64,000 nucleotides of DNA from Haemonchus contortus (Eukaryota; Nematoda; Chromadorea; Rhabditida; Trichostrongylidae), in the NCBI GenBank assembly GCA_000469685.2, contig LS997566.1, positions 39,739,920-39,803,919 on the forward strand, in the 5' to 3' direction. A program made the translations under genes and the position numbers. Below are positions 34,731-46,800 of the stretch, piece by piece. Each line of letters begins with the position of its first letter. Positions within the stretch are counted from its first letter, which is position 1. Below the pieces are notes generated by a model. That model saw nothing but the letters and a program-made list of their open reading frames with translations. It was not told the origin of the DNA and made no database searches.

Positions 34731-37700
34731 CCTCAAATTCTTCTCCGATATTAGCAAAAAAAGGAAAAGGGAACCAGAGAGAAAACCGGTGCAATAGAGA
34801 GCAGAAGAACAGGCCAGTCTTCACACTTCTATTTTTCTACGTATGTACATGAATATGTCCCCTTGCTGGTAAGCAGCTGTGTAGGGAGCTGCTATGGTCG
34901 ATTGGCCTTTCAAGGTGACAGGAACGTCAGTGGTCGCATATATTCGAGAGATTCAATCGAGCCTTCTGTGAATGATTATTAATGAATATATCGAGAATCT
35001 CGACTTCTTCTTCCGTCTTTTCGCCCTAATTCATTTCTATTCAGCCTCAGGTTCCTTTCAAGGCATTTGCAGCCTTTTGCAAATCAGTAACGGATATTAC
35101 CAAAACTCTAGAATAACTCCTGTAGAGGGTTATCTAGATGCAGCTACGTGACCATGAAATGAGGCTGGTGTTGGTCAGCACACTCTTTATAGGCTGGCTG
35201 GTCGGTTACGTAGCGAGATGATTATAGCTGATCAGAATTCACCAAGCATTTTTAGTTCTCTATACTACCCTCAAAATAGCTGAGAAAGAACGTTAAAAAA
35301 AGTAGTTGTGGTAGTGAATTGGGTAATATTGAGAGATATGATGTAGAAATAAGCAAAAATTTATTCGCATAGTTTAAATGGAGATACAACTAGTAACAAC
35401 TTTCATTCCAGACCTTTCCCATATATGGCCCACCTCATTCCCAGACCTACGACTTATTTTTCTCAGTGCTATATCAACAACACAAAGATCTAGAAATTAT
35501 TATTTGTAGGGCAAGCAGTAAAGTACAAGTCGATTACTGGCTGGGAGAGTTGGATAAATGCCAGTTAAAGAGGGTTTCAGGACGTCCGTAAGAAGGAGCT
35601 TACGCAAGGTCTCTTTAGAGAAAAATACCTATCGAGAATCGGAATTCTTAAACGGTAGCTGAGTAATACTACCTCGTTCGGTAGTAATGACTACAGCTGG
35701 TGGTAATGACTAACCATTCAGATTTAATTCATTTATGGGGTCTATTAGTGAAAAAAACCACAAGCCACACCTATGGCTAATTGTAAGAAGCCCAAGGCAT
35801 TTGAGGTGTAATCTAAGCCAGTATGGGCCATTTATTCCCATGACTGGACCAGGAGTACAAATAGTTCATAGGGGCCCATGAAGTGGTGAGATTAGAGTCA
35901 GCAAAAGGAAAGGAGGGTTCACGTAGGAGCAAGAAGATGCTAAAGGCTGCTCCCGTCTTCATTCCCAGGTGGATTGACGACCACTGCTCCTTTCCACGAG
36001 ATTTTATATTTTCCTATAATCTCTAGGATATGATGAGATGATGCAGATGAGTAAACACAGACAGATTCGCTGAAAGCAGACAGATTGAGAATGAGAGGGT
36101 CGTCGAGCATAGCATATCAGCACGGTGAAGTAAACGCCAATGGGAACGACGGAACCATGGAAACGAGCAAAATGCTCGATAAGCAAAGAAATGTGTGTAT
36201 GCGGGAATGTGTGTGAGAGAGTTGGCAGTTTCAAAGGCTTCCATAGTACTAATGTGTTTACGTCAGTTCACTACCTGAACCCCATCATTCGTTTTTATTA
36301 TTGGTTTGGGTGGAGAGAAGTCTTACGCAGTCCTGTGAAGTCTTTATGTGTCAAAAGTAAGCCCTGAAAAAGGTTTAAGCTTAATATACGGTCAGTGAGC
36401 ATTTATCAAAATCTAAAAAACTTCTGCAGTCAATCAATCCCGTTCTGGAAAGCACTTCGCATTTGGCTCCCAATGGTAGTGACAAGCTCCCAATGGTAGA
36501 ATGGTAGTGACAGTCTGATGGCGTGAGGTACCTATAAATTAACTAGCGATGACCAGACAATCTGGTACCAATAATTCGACCCCAAGAGATGGAAGGCTTA
36601 GAAAGGTTACCAATTTGGTATTTGATCCCATGACCATGGATGCCACTACCACTTTGGTCGGCAGTCCTAACGAAGGTTTGGTACTTCTCCAACAATCACA
36701 CCCCTTCCTCCCCTCCCCCCCCCCCCCCCCCCTCCCCCCTACTAATGGCCTCCAAACCTTTGGTGTATTGGTGTATTGTTAGGAGGAATCTTCACGGGAT
36801 CTAGAAGTATCACTTGTCAGCCACCATTGCACTACCTATGACATACGGCTCCTTCAGGCGGCCATTACCCCTTCCTACACCCCACATTCAATATTCGTGA
36901 TATAATGGGTAGAAAAGATACTGCAATTCTACGTGGCTGAAGTTGAAAATTTTACATTTTTTTAAATCCTAAATAGTAAGCGGTACGAATTTATTTTTAT
37001 CTTAAGGTGAGCGCAAAATCAACACGTATGAAAAGAAGCTGAAAAATTAGGGTAGTTCAAACATATAAGCAATTACCAAAGCTAGACAAAAACGAAGATA
37101 TTCAAGCTGGAGCAAAAAGAGATACACGTGAATATAGTAATTACTTATGACCACTAACGGTGAAGCTGTGTCTATACACCAACCCGCTCGTTAGGGTACA
37201 TGCTCCAAAATGGATATCGACTTTACGCTCCCAAATCGATATCCATTCTAGATTACCTTGATAGAACGGTATGAATAGTGAAAAGCAGCATAATTGATGA
37301 AATCAATGCTAGAATTACAGTTGTAAAACTAATGATAATGGTGCCAATCACTACAAATTGAGGAGAACAGCAGAAAACCCGTTCAGCACAGAAAATTCAA
37401 AAACAGACACATGAAATTTGTAAAGCATACAAAGTTGATGCAGATCTACTTGAAAAAAAGCACACGCGACACCTAAAAGGCTTCGATTTCACTGTGAGGT
37501 CTCAAAGCCCGCCAACTAACGACTAGTCCTATCCCAACATACATTGCCGTGACATACGCTAAGTGACAAACATTGCCGTGACACACGCTGCGGAGGCGCA
37601 TGCCATTTGACATTTTTGTGAAGCTTTCACCGCGACAAAGAAGCCCACAGATATTTGTACTTCAATCCATACCATTCAATTAAATTACACATTTTACAAC

Positions 37701-37933
37701 TCAAAAAATCAACTACGCCATGAACTCGTAAAGCTTTTGAAAACATATAGGCAATACACAATAGGAATGCAACATAGTACCGATAATTACCTAAGAATAC
37801 ATTAAGTATGTACAGTGATTCATCCTGAGAACAGAATCGCTGCTAACATAAAGCACACTGTATCAGCACTTTATAAGGCTATTGGGGCGAAAGGCTGGCA
37901 AGTGTGACTGGCTACTTATTAAATTCCAATTAA
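34731..37933. other. Intergenic region, no gene seen
   Basis: Lies upstream of CFAP36 and downstream of the orphan terminal exon. A degenerate reversed SINE is visible near 36425-36700 (GAGATGGAAGGCTTAG and the following blocks). A C-rich tract lies at 36706-36740. An inverted repeat (AATGGATATCGA at 37208-37219 with TCGATATCCATT at 37235-37246) can form a hairpin. No splice-consistent exons were found. Confidence 0.5.
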
Positions 37934-38113
37934 TTATTTAGAAGAAGGCGAATTCAATGAGCTGAATTGAGCTGATGTTGCGCTAGCGGAATTACGCCGT
38001 ATTCCACCCATATTCAACGAATGTGTCACCGGTGGTGCACTCGGCTTAACAAACTCATCATCACCCGTCAACGATGAAGCACCCAGAGATGAACGTGATG
38101 ACAGACCCGAGCT
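37934..38113 (-). CDS. Terminal exon of an unidentified gene (partial)
   Basis: An acceptor, TTTCAG, directly precedes 38113. It is followed by 59 in-frame codons and a TAA stop at 37936-37934. The encoded tail is rich in serine and contains SSGLSSRSSLGASSLTGDDE, then FVKPSAPPVTHSLNMGGIRR. Absence of stops, biased composition and a strong acceptor support a real exon. I could not find the preceding exon: to the right lie a transposon, a 2.1-kb tandem duplication and an LTR element, so the intron may exceed 10 kb or the upstream part may be lost. The product is not recognised. Confidence 0.6.
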   Translation of the reverse strand, partial: SSGLSSRSSLGASSLTGDDEFVKPSAPPVTHSLNMGGIRRNSASATSAQFSSLNSPSSK

Positions 38114-38211
38114 CTGAAATACATTTATTTGATAGAAAAACGTAAGAAACGTTTGGAAAAAATCTTGCCATCTAACTCAAGAAACATTGAAACCACTTAT
38201 TACCAGGAGAT

Positions 38212-39295
38212 ACAGGGTGCACCATGAATATAGTAACAACTTTTCGGGCTTCCGTAATTTTCTTGTTTGGAGGGTTTCTCCAAATCTGTACCTCCCTTTA
38301 TGTTCATGATATACCTTAGCCCACATATCTACTGGGTTGCTCTCAATTCGTCAGATTCCGAAAAACGGTGGAACCTCGCGACATCCACCAACGGTTCTGT
38401 CTTTGGGCGCACTCTGTGAGTCCTTTTCCGGGATTACTCCTCGTTTCAATACTTCCCACATGACGGTCTCTTGAATCGAGATGTGTAGAAAGGTCAACGA
38501 AAAACTACAAAGCGGTCGTCTTGTCTCACATACCACCCCTTTTCCAAACACAATCGCTAGGGAAGGAGTATGCTGCGGAAAATGCAGAAACACGAGAAAA
38601 ATGACTGCTGATTTGTTTGTATGTTCTACTATGATAAGAAGTGTCTACTCCGAGTAAATACAGCTGTGTCCTGATAGTATTCGGAAGCCTTATAAACTTC
38701 TCGACGAGAAATTGGGGAGAAAAAACAAATGTCGTGCGCCACTCGCCGCTGGCACGAGCGCTGACATACTTTTTTCTGACCAAAGGGTGTTCAGCGTGGA
38801 GGAAACGTTGAGATCCCAGGGCATACGGATATATCACACTACGACTGCTGAAGCCGCTGAGAATAGTCAGATCGCCTTTCGTAACCATTTTCCCTCTTTT
38901 ATGATGATTAGAATCTCTACAATTAGAGCCATATCACAAGTTTTGGTCAAGTAAAGTACAAAATTTAATCCGAACCTCTTCAAGAAGGATTTTCTGAAAG
39001 GATGCAGCTAAAGTGAAAGATTTCTTTGAGGATACGATTTGGAAACTACGGCGCACTCGCTTACGAATGGGAAAAGTTCAAGACTGGTGGTGAGTTAATG
39101 TTTGCGATTTTGTCCCAACTTCCAGTCCTCCTATGAATTTCCCGGACCACAATGTGATAGGTCGTTGGATATAGCCCATAGTGGAGAGGAAAGCCTGCGC
39201 TTCAAAACGCACCAGTGTTGCTGCTCCTTCGAAATCACTGAAAAAAGCCCGGGCTGGAGTTTCTCAAGAAACTCTGCGTGCCGTCGTTGATTAGT
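38212..39295 (+). pseudogene. Tc1/mariner-superfamily transposase remnant
   Basis: The left boundary looks like a transposon end (CAGGGTGCACCATGAATA). The frame at 38712 contains ADILFSDQRVFSVEETLRSQ, matching the block around the first catalytic aspartate of IS630/Tc1-type transposases. A later block in another frame (about 39175-39292) reads VERKACASKRTSVAAP and ARAGVSQETLRAVVD, the usual C-terminal region of the same proteins. Several stops and frame changes lie between. No matching right terminal repeat was found. The segment from 38433 onward is repeated at 40566. Confidence 0.6.
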
Positions 39296-40549
39296 AGCCG
39301 AAGAATCTTCGAGATATAATCGGTACAGGGGACGGTTATATAAAATGAACGTGTGTTCGTTTTGTAGATGTGATGCATAGTAAATAAGTCACATGAATTC
39401 ACCATGTATCAATATGAACTGCGGTTTCTGTAGCTCAATTCTTTTGTTACCATATTTACAGCGCACCTTGTAGTTACCTTGAGAATGCCACCCGAGATTA
39501 AGTTAATTTGATAACAACAATCATTTAGATTTGGATTTATTAACATGCGCAAGCACATGTCATTCAAAAGTGCAGTTAAGAGATAATTGTAAAGCAAGTA
39601 AACTTTCAAGCAGTAACATTTCCTTTTCTTCTCCTTCTTACACAATATTCCAGAAGCAGAACCTCGCAGACTTTTTTTAATCAGCCAAAAAAGAAATCAG
39701 GCGGAAAAAAGTTATTCATAGAGTACTTTAAAAAGTGATTTAGTTTCTCTGAAATCACGGCAAACCATGGCAAAAACTTTTCAGTCGAAACGAAAAGCAG
39801 CCGGCTAATTAGCAGCCAACGGAGATACATTCATGTAGAAATGCTTAATATATAGCTTAATCAAAAGGGAATGTGAAGCAGTGGAAAATACCTGAGTTGC
39901 TACAAGCATGGTTCAAGGATCGTTCATATCCAATACTACCAAAACCGAAACCTGTCAACATCCTACTGGGGTACTGACCCGATCTTGAAAAACTTGGCAC
40001 AATGATCACGCCGGAGAGATGGTATGCAGGACCACTTGAAAGCACGGTTCACGATAAAAAGGTTACTGAGTTCTTCCTTTAAGAACACTCAGCGCGTTTG
40101 CCATCACTTTATCCCGGCCGTAACATAGCGCCATCATTGAGTTTACCTGGACCCTACTTTCAATGAGTCAAACCGGGTGCGCTTCGTTGCGCGCGTCCGT
40201 CGTATGCGACAGGCCAGCCTGCGATACTTGACGGATGTCGCAGTTGTCAGTGGGGCGTCCGATGTGCGCTTGGTCCACGTCAGTCAGCTAAAAGAGAAAA
40301 TAACACGGACAAATGCAAATCATTCGCTCCATTGACACTTGGTGGTACTGTAATGTCCTCTCGAGACCTTAGTGGGGTATGCCGCAAGCGAAGTAGGCCG
40401 GTGACCTACTTCACACGGACTCCGACGGACTTCTCCGAGTCAAACCAATTTGGTTGATATTTGATAGCTGCTGTTTTGGGTGAGCCCTTAATTCATTACA
40501 AAGAATTGATTGAATGGTTCTGGGGTTGGATTGGGTCCAACAGTTTATC
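38433..40549. repeat. Tandem segmental duplication, unit 1
   Basis: About 2117 bp repeated with a constant offset of 2133 bp at 40566-42682. In reading both copies I saw one substitution (T at about 39061 versus C in unit 2). A 16-bp junction containing a second CAACAGTTTAT separates the units, which suggests joining at short homology. The unit contains most of the transposase remnant and one family-P element. It is either a very recent duplication or an assembly artefact. Confidence 0.95.
40185..40430. mobile_element. Family-P inverted-repeat element, copy 3
   Basis: The left end CGTTGCGCGCGTCCGTCG is intact. The right end (GTGACCTACTTCACACGGAC and following) is degenerate. The interior ACAAATGCAAATCATTCG and CACTTGGTGGTACTGTAATG match the copy at 25202-25480 in the same orientation. 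It lies within duplication unit 1. Confidence 0.7.
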
Positions 40550-40565
40550 AACAGTTCAACAGTTT

Positions 40566-42682
40566 ATTACTCCTCGTTTCAATACTTCCCACATGACGGT
40601 CTCTTGAATCGAGATGTGTAGAAAGGTCAACGAAAAACTACAAAGCGGTCGTCTTGTCTCACATACCACCCCTTTTCCAAACACAATCGCTAGGGAAGGA
40701 GTATGCTGCGGAAAATGCAGAAACACGAGAAAAATGACTGCTGATTTGTTTGTATGTTCTACTATGATAAGAAGTGTCTACTCCGAGTAAATACAGCTGT
40801 GTCCTGATAGTATTCGGAAGCCTTATAAACTTCTCGACGAGAAATTGGGGAGAAAAAACAAATGTCGTGCGCCACTCGCCGCTGGCACGAGCGCTGACAT
40901 ACTTTTTTCTGACCAAAGGGTGTTCAGCGTGGAGGAAACGTTGAGATCCCAGGGCATACGGATATATCACACTACGACTGCTGAAGCCGCTGAGAATAGT
41001 CAGATCGCCTTTCGTAACCATTTTCCCTCTTTTATGATGATTAGAATCTCTACAATTAGAGCCATATCACAAGTTTTGGTCAAGTAAAGTACAAAATTTA
41101 ATCCGAACCTCTTCAAGAAGGATTTTCTGAAAGGATGCAGCTAAAGTGAAAGATTTCTTTGAGGATACGATTTGGAAACTACGGCGCACTCGCTCACGAA
41201 TGGGAAAAGTTCAAGACTGGTGGTGAGTTAATGTTTGCGATTTTGTCCCAACTTCCAGTCCTCCTATGAATTTCCCGGACCACAATGTGATAGGTCGTTG
41301 GATATAGCCCATAGTGGAGAGGAAAGCCTGCGCTTCAAAACGCACCAGTGTTGCTGCTCCTTCGAAATCACTGAAAAAAGCCCGGGCTGGAGTTTCTCAA
41401 GAAACTCTGCGTGCCGTCGTTGATTAGTAGCCGAAGAATCTTCGAGATATAATCGGTACAGGGGACGGTTATATAAAATGAACGTGTGTTCGTTTTGTAG
41501 ATGTGATGCATAGTAAATAAGTCACATGAATTCACCATGTATCAATATGAACTGCGGTTTCTGTAGCTCAATTCTTTTGTTACCATATTTACAGCGCACC
41601 TTGTAGTTACCTTGAGAATGCCACCCGAGATTAAGTTAATTTGATAACAACAATCATTTAGATTTGGATTTATTAACATGCGCAAGCACATGTCATTCAA
41701 AAGTGCAGTTAAGAGATAATTGTAAAGCAAGTAAACTTTCAAGCAGTAACATTTCCTTTTCTTCTCCTTCTTACACAATATTCCAGAAGCAGAACCTCGC
41801 AGACTTTTTTTAATCAGCCAAAAAAGAAATCAGGCGGAAAAAAGTTATTCATAGAGTACTTTAAAAAGTGATTTAGTTTCTCTGAAATCACGGCAAACCA
41901 TGGCAAAAACTTTTCAGTCGAAACGAAAAGCAGCCGGCTAATTAGCAGCCAACGGAGATACATTCATGTAGAAATGCTTAATATATAGCTTAATCAAAAG
42001 GGAATGTGAAGCAGTGGAAAATACCTGAGTTGCTACAAGCATGGTTCAAGGATCGTTCATATCCAATACTACCAAAACCGAAACCTGTCAACATCCTACT
42101 GGGGTACTGACCCGATCTTGAAAAACTTGGCACAATGATCACGCCGGAGAGATGGTATGCAGGACCACTTGAAAGCACGGTTCACGATAAAAAGGTTACT
42201 GAGTTCTTCCTTTAAGAACACTCAGCGCGTTTGCCATCACTTTATCCCGGCCGTAACATAGCGCCATCATTGAGTTTACCTGGACCCTACTTTCAATGAG
42301 TCAAACCGGGTGCGCTTCGTTGCGCGCGTCCGTCGTATGCGACAGGCCAGCCTGCGATACTTGACGGATGTCGCAGTTGTCAGTGGGGCGTCCGATGTGC
42401 GCTTGGTCCACGTCAGTCAGCTAAAAGAGAAAATAACACGGACAAATGCAAATCATTCGCTCCATTGACACTTGGTGGTACTGTAATGTCCTCTCGAGAC
42501 CTTAGTGGGGTATGCCGCAAGCGAAGTAGGCCGGTGACCTACTTCACACGGACTCCGACGGACTTCTCCGAGTCAAACCAATTTGGTTGATATTTGATAG
42601 CTGCTGTTTTGGGTGAGCCCTTAATTCATTACAAAGAATTGATTGAATGGTTCTGGGGTTGGATTGGGTCCAACAGTTTATC
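40566..42682. repeat. Tandem segmental duplication, unit 2
   Basis: Second copy of 38433-40549 in direct orientation. It includes the transposase remnant at 40693-41428 and the family-P element at 42318-42563. It ends at GTCCAACAGTTTATCA, after which the sequence departs from unit 1. Confidence 0.95.
42318..42563. mobile_element. Family-P inverted-repeat element, copy 4
   Basis: The duplicate of copy 3, present because the whole surrounding segment was duplicated. It does not represent a separate transposition. Confidence 0.7.
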
Positions 42683-42784
42683 AGTTGCATATAAGGAGCA
42701 AGATTGACTTCGAACATCACGAATGGTGAGGGAAGGGTCAATGACTTGCTTACCACTTTGCATTCTACAAAAAGAGACTTTCTT

Positions 42785-43355
42785 TAAAGGCACAGTTCAC
42801 GATGATTCAATGGGCGGGAACGTCAATGGCTTTTCCGCCTCTCGATTGATGTCACGTCATCACGTCAGACGAGTGTCGTGACAATACAGATTGCAACTAT
42901 TCGTTCTAGGACCCACGCACAATCAGCGGATCGCCAAGTGATGCGGCGATATTTTTCTCCCATTCTTTTTTCCTCTGTTATTCTTTTTGCTGCCGCGATT
43001 CCTTATTTAATTTCCTACTCCTAGAGGATGGAAAAGGTGAGCTACTTTTGCTGTCACTAGGGTTTTGTAGACTATAAGTGAATTACTTTTCGCTTACCAT
43101 AGTCTGTTATTCGCACCAGGACTCACACGCACGCAGTGAGACACACTGCATAGCTCGTCCGAGCGCCCCACTCTTCTTCATTTTTTCTGGTCCCACTCTC
43201 GTTCAGCCCCCTATTCAACGATTTTTCGAAGCCTTTTTTCACATTGGAAACACCGATGCACGCAGTTTCTTCACCTCAGTCGCACTAATTTCGATCTTGC
43301 CTTCCATTTTTCATCATAACCTGGATTACACAAAATTATCGTGGACTGTGCCTGG
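42785..43355. mobile_element. Possible family-G inverted-repeat element
   Basis: Left end TTTAAAGGCACAGTTCACGA is nearly identical to the element at 24406. A weaker match to the right end (ATCGTGGACTGTGCCTG) occurs at about 43339-43355. The alternative right end GTGCCTTTAAG beyond the LTR element (near 48383) would mean the LTR element landed inside it. The boundary is unresolved. Confidence 0.4.
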
Positions 43356-43646
43356 GTCCGGGAACTTCTCCCCTAACACGGCGTCGCACACCCCGCACCT
43401 GCCGCCTATCGCAGGAATGCGATGGAAGATTGGAGCGCGCAATTTGTGAGGTAGGGAGTTTTTTAATTATTTGAATTGGCTGACCGCTTTCTTCAATTTC
43501 AATGCAGTCTTGATCGCCGCTTACATAGGAGGGGTCATTTTAATTAATTAAGTCTAATAAACATGAAAACTAAAAAGAAACAGAAGAAAAAACCATAAAA
43601 TCCAATGAAAAAGCAAGCCAGTCAAGGAAAAATATCGCGTCCTATC

Positions 43647-43838
43647 TGTTGTAGATGACCGCTTCACGGTCGTATGCTAACTCTCATGGGCTTGACTAGT
43701 GATAAACTATACTGTCTAGTAATCACACTATTAGCCAATGATTGCAACACTCGACTATAAAAGTCTCATTCTACGGTGTGCATTTTAATTATTGTCGTCT
43801 TGTGCTCAATAAAGCACTTCGTCTCCGGAGCTGTAACA
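43647..43838 (+). repeat. 5' LTR
   Basis: 192 bp, TGTTGTAGATGACC to GAGCTGTAACA. Contains a TATA-like ACTATAAAAG at about 43754-43763 and an AATAAAG polyadenylation-type signal at about 43808. It differs from the 3' LTR at six sites, mostly transitions. Confidence 0.97.
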
Positions 43839-43839
43839 C

Positions 43840-43857
43840 TGGCGATCAGGATGCCCA
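43840..43857 (+). other. Primer-binding site of the LTR element
   Basis: TGGCGATCAGGATGCCCA begins one base after the LTR with the TGG that pairs with a tRNA CCA end. The tRNA species could not be identified by eye. The gag start codon (43851) lies inside this stretch. Confidence 0.7.
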
Positions 43858-46800
43858 AGAATCACGACGTGCCAAGCGACGCCCCAGCTGCATCAAAGGA
43901 TATACCACCGTGGGTTACTCAGTTTCTTGCTGTTTTTCAAGAGCAAAACCAGGCACTTCAACGGCAGATGCATCAACTGCTAACTGTGCTTGTGGATCAG
44001 AAACTAGGACCGGAGCAAGCACCCACGAAACAGTCTCCTGATGCGTACGGCGACCTTATGCGGGACCTGCCGTATTTCAACTACGATGAGGACGACGATT
44101 CCACGTTTGATGCATGGTACAAACGCTACGGACCAGTAATTGATGATCGAGGATCCTCACTCTCCGATGACCGTAAGCGAAACCTTATCATTGATAAGCT
44201 GGATAAGGCAACATATAAGACGTATTCGGAACACGTTTTACCGTTGAAGCCGCGAGATATTGATCTACACACTACTGTCGATACAATGGCAAAGCTATTT
44301 GGACCAAAGAAAACTTTGATTCGTCGACGTTTTGAATTTTTGCAGTCTTCTTGTCCTCCAATTTCCGGAACACACACACCATACCGTGATTTTGGCAACA
44401 CAATCAAGAAAAAGTTTGAGGAGGCCTGCATGAAGGACGTCGACAGCGAATCACTCAAATGTCTCGTCTTCGTTTCTGGTCTCACAGACGCGTCACATTC
44501 GGAAACGCGACTTCGCCTTCTGAATAAGATGAACCGCCTCAAAGAAAGTGAACCTCTACCAGTTCTCGACGACTTCATCAGTGAATGCGAAACGTTCGTC
44601 ACATTGCGCTCGGATAACCGAACAATGGAGACGAAGGAGATAAATGCGGCTCATCAGCGAAAACCAATGAAGAAACAACGCTATCCAAAGCGTGTGAGTT
44701 TCAGAAACCGTTCCTTCCGTGAAGATCAAGAGGCTACTTCGGATAAACAAAATCACAAAAGCTTGTCAACTCAGAGGACGAGAACGAAATCCTCAAAGCG
44801 GAAACTCCGATGTAAAAATGTAGCCATTACAGCTCGTGATGCGCGTACCTACATGAAGGTGCTCATAAATGGAGAACCCACTCGTCTGCAACTCGACACT
44901 GGAGCAGACATCACGATGATATCACGCAAAACATGGAGAAAGATCGGGTCACCGATTCTCAGTCAAGGTATTGCAATAGTGAAAACCGCTGATGGTTCAC
45001 CTATGCATATCCATGGATGTTTTGATACTGAGTTCACAATCTTCGATCGCAACCAGCAGCCTATCCCTGGACGAGGAAAATGCTATGTTACGGAAACGAC
45101 CGATCTGCTAGGACTCGAATGGTGTATGCAAATGCCAGACTACCGTCAACTCAAGGATCAGTACAACTGTCGACACGCAACGGCAACATTGTGCAACAAC
45201 CGCACTGAACTTATCGCTTACTTGAGAACACACTTCGCAAATGTATTTGCTCCAGGACTTGGACGCTGTACTAAAACTAAGGCGAAACTGTTCTTGAAAC
45301 CGGGTGCTCAACCAGTATACCGTAAAAAGCGACCGGTGCCATTTGCCTCTCAGCCAGCCGTTGATGCAGAGATCGACCGCTTAGTGCAAGAAGGAGTACT
45401 GACAGCAGTTGATCATTCAGACTGGGCAGCACCAATAGTTGTTGCGAAGAAAAGCAATGGCAGTATCCGACTATGTGCGGATTATTCAACTGGACTGAAT
45501 GATTCTCTTTCACTCCATCAACATCCACTGCCGACAACAGAAGAGATCTTCACAAAACTCAACGGTGGCCAACTATTCTCACAAATCGACCTAGCTGATG
45601 CTTACCTACAGATCGAGGTAGATGAAGGCTCAAAAGAATTGCTGACAATCAATACCCATCGTGGTCTTTTCCGATACAACCGTCTACCATTCGGAGTAAA
45701 GTCAGCTCCAGGTATATTTCAACAAATCATCGACTCCATGATAGCAGGACTCGACGGATTGGCAGCGTATCTATATGACATAATTGTTACTGTACGAACA
45801 ACAATGGAGCACCTACACAATCTCGAAGCTCTTCTTCGTCGGATTGAGCAATACGGGTTCCGTGTGCGCGAAGAAAAATGTCATTTTATGATGACAGAGA
45901 TCCATTATCTTGGAAACATAATCGACGCAAGCGGCCGACGTCCGGATCCTGAGAAGATCCAAGCCATCACAAAAATGCCACGACCCCATAACGTCGCACA
46001 ACTCCGCTCTTTTCTTCGAATGCTGAACTACTACGGAACATTCATTCCAGAAATGCGTCAACTTCGTGCCCCACTCGATGCGCTGTTGAAGAAGGATGTA
46101 CCGTTCAAATGGTCTCAGAAATGCCAAACTGCTTTCGAAAAGGCTAAAGAAATCCTGGCTTCTCCACTGCTGCTCACACACTATGACCCTAAGTTAGAAT
46201 TGATCGTCGCAGCTGATGCTTCCGACTACGGCATTGGAGCCGTTATCCTTCACCGCTTCCCGGATGGTTCAGAAAAAGCAATTAGCCACGCCAGCCGAAA
46301 CCTCACTGAAGCAGAAAAGAAGTATGGTCAAACTGAAAAAGAAGGTCTTGCATTGGTCTACGCAGTCCGCAAGTTCCACAGGTATTTGCTAGGACGCCAA
46401 TTCACCCTTCTTACAGACCATAAACCTCTACTATCAATATTTGGAAGCAAGAAAGGCTTGCCAGCCTACACAGCCAATCGTCTACTACGGTGGTCACTGA
46501 TACTTCGAGGATACGACTTCAAGATCGAGTACAGGAAAACTACAGACTTTGGACAAGCTGATGCATTGTCACGTCTTATTGCTGAACAGGCGGAACAAGC
46601 CGAAGACATCGTCATTGCAGCCGCTTCACATGAGGCTGAAGTAGAATGTAAGGCTGCCGAAACCCAGGTTCCCATTGATGCGAATCTGATCGCAGAAGAG
46701 AGTGTCAAAGATGAAACACTGAAGGATGTAATTCAGTATGTTCGCGAAGACAAATGGCCGAAGAAGCCTCCGCCGAAGATAAAAAGTTATTTCGCACTTC

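Noticed and set aside
38526..38888. 120-codon - strand frame, repeated at 40659-41021
   Set aside because: It is antisense to the transposase remnant and is doubled only because the segment is duplicated.
43078..43449. 123-codon + strand open frame before the LTR element
   Set aside because: No motif or splice context, and it overlaps sequence resembling a short inverted-repeat element.
43776..43850. Upstream extension of the gag-pol frame
   Set aside because: These codons are LTR sequence and lie before the primer-binding site; the ATG at 43851 is the likelier start.
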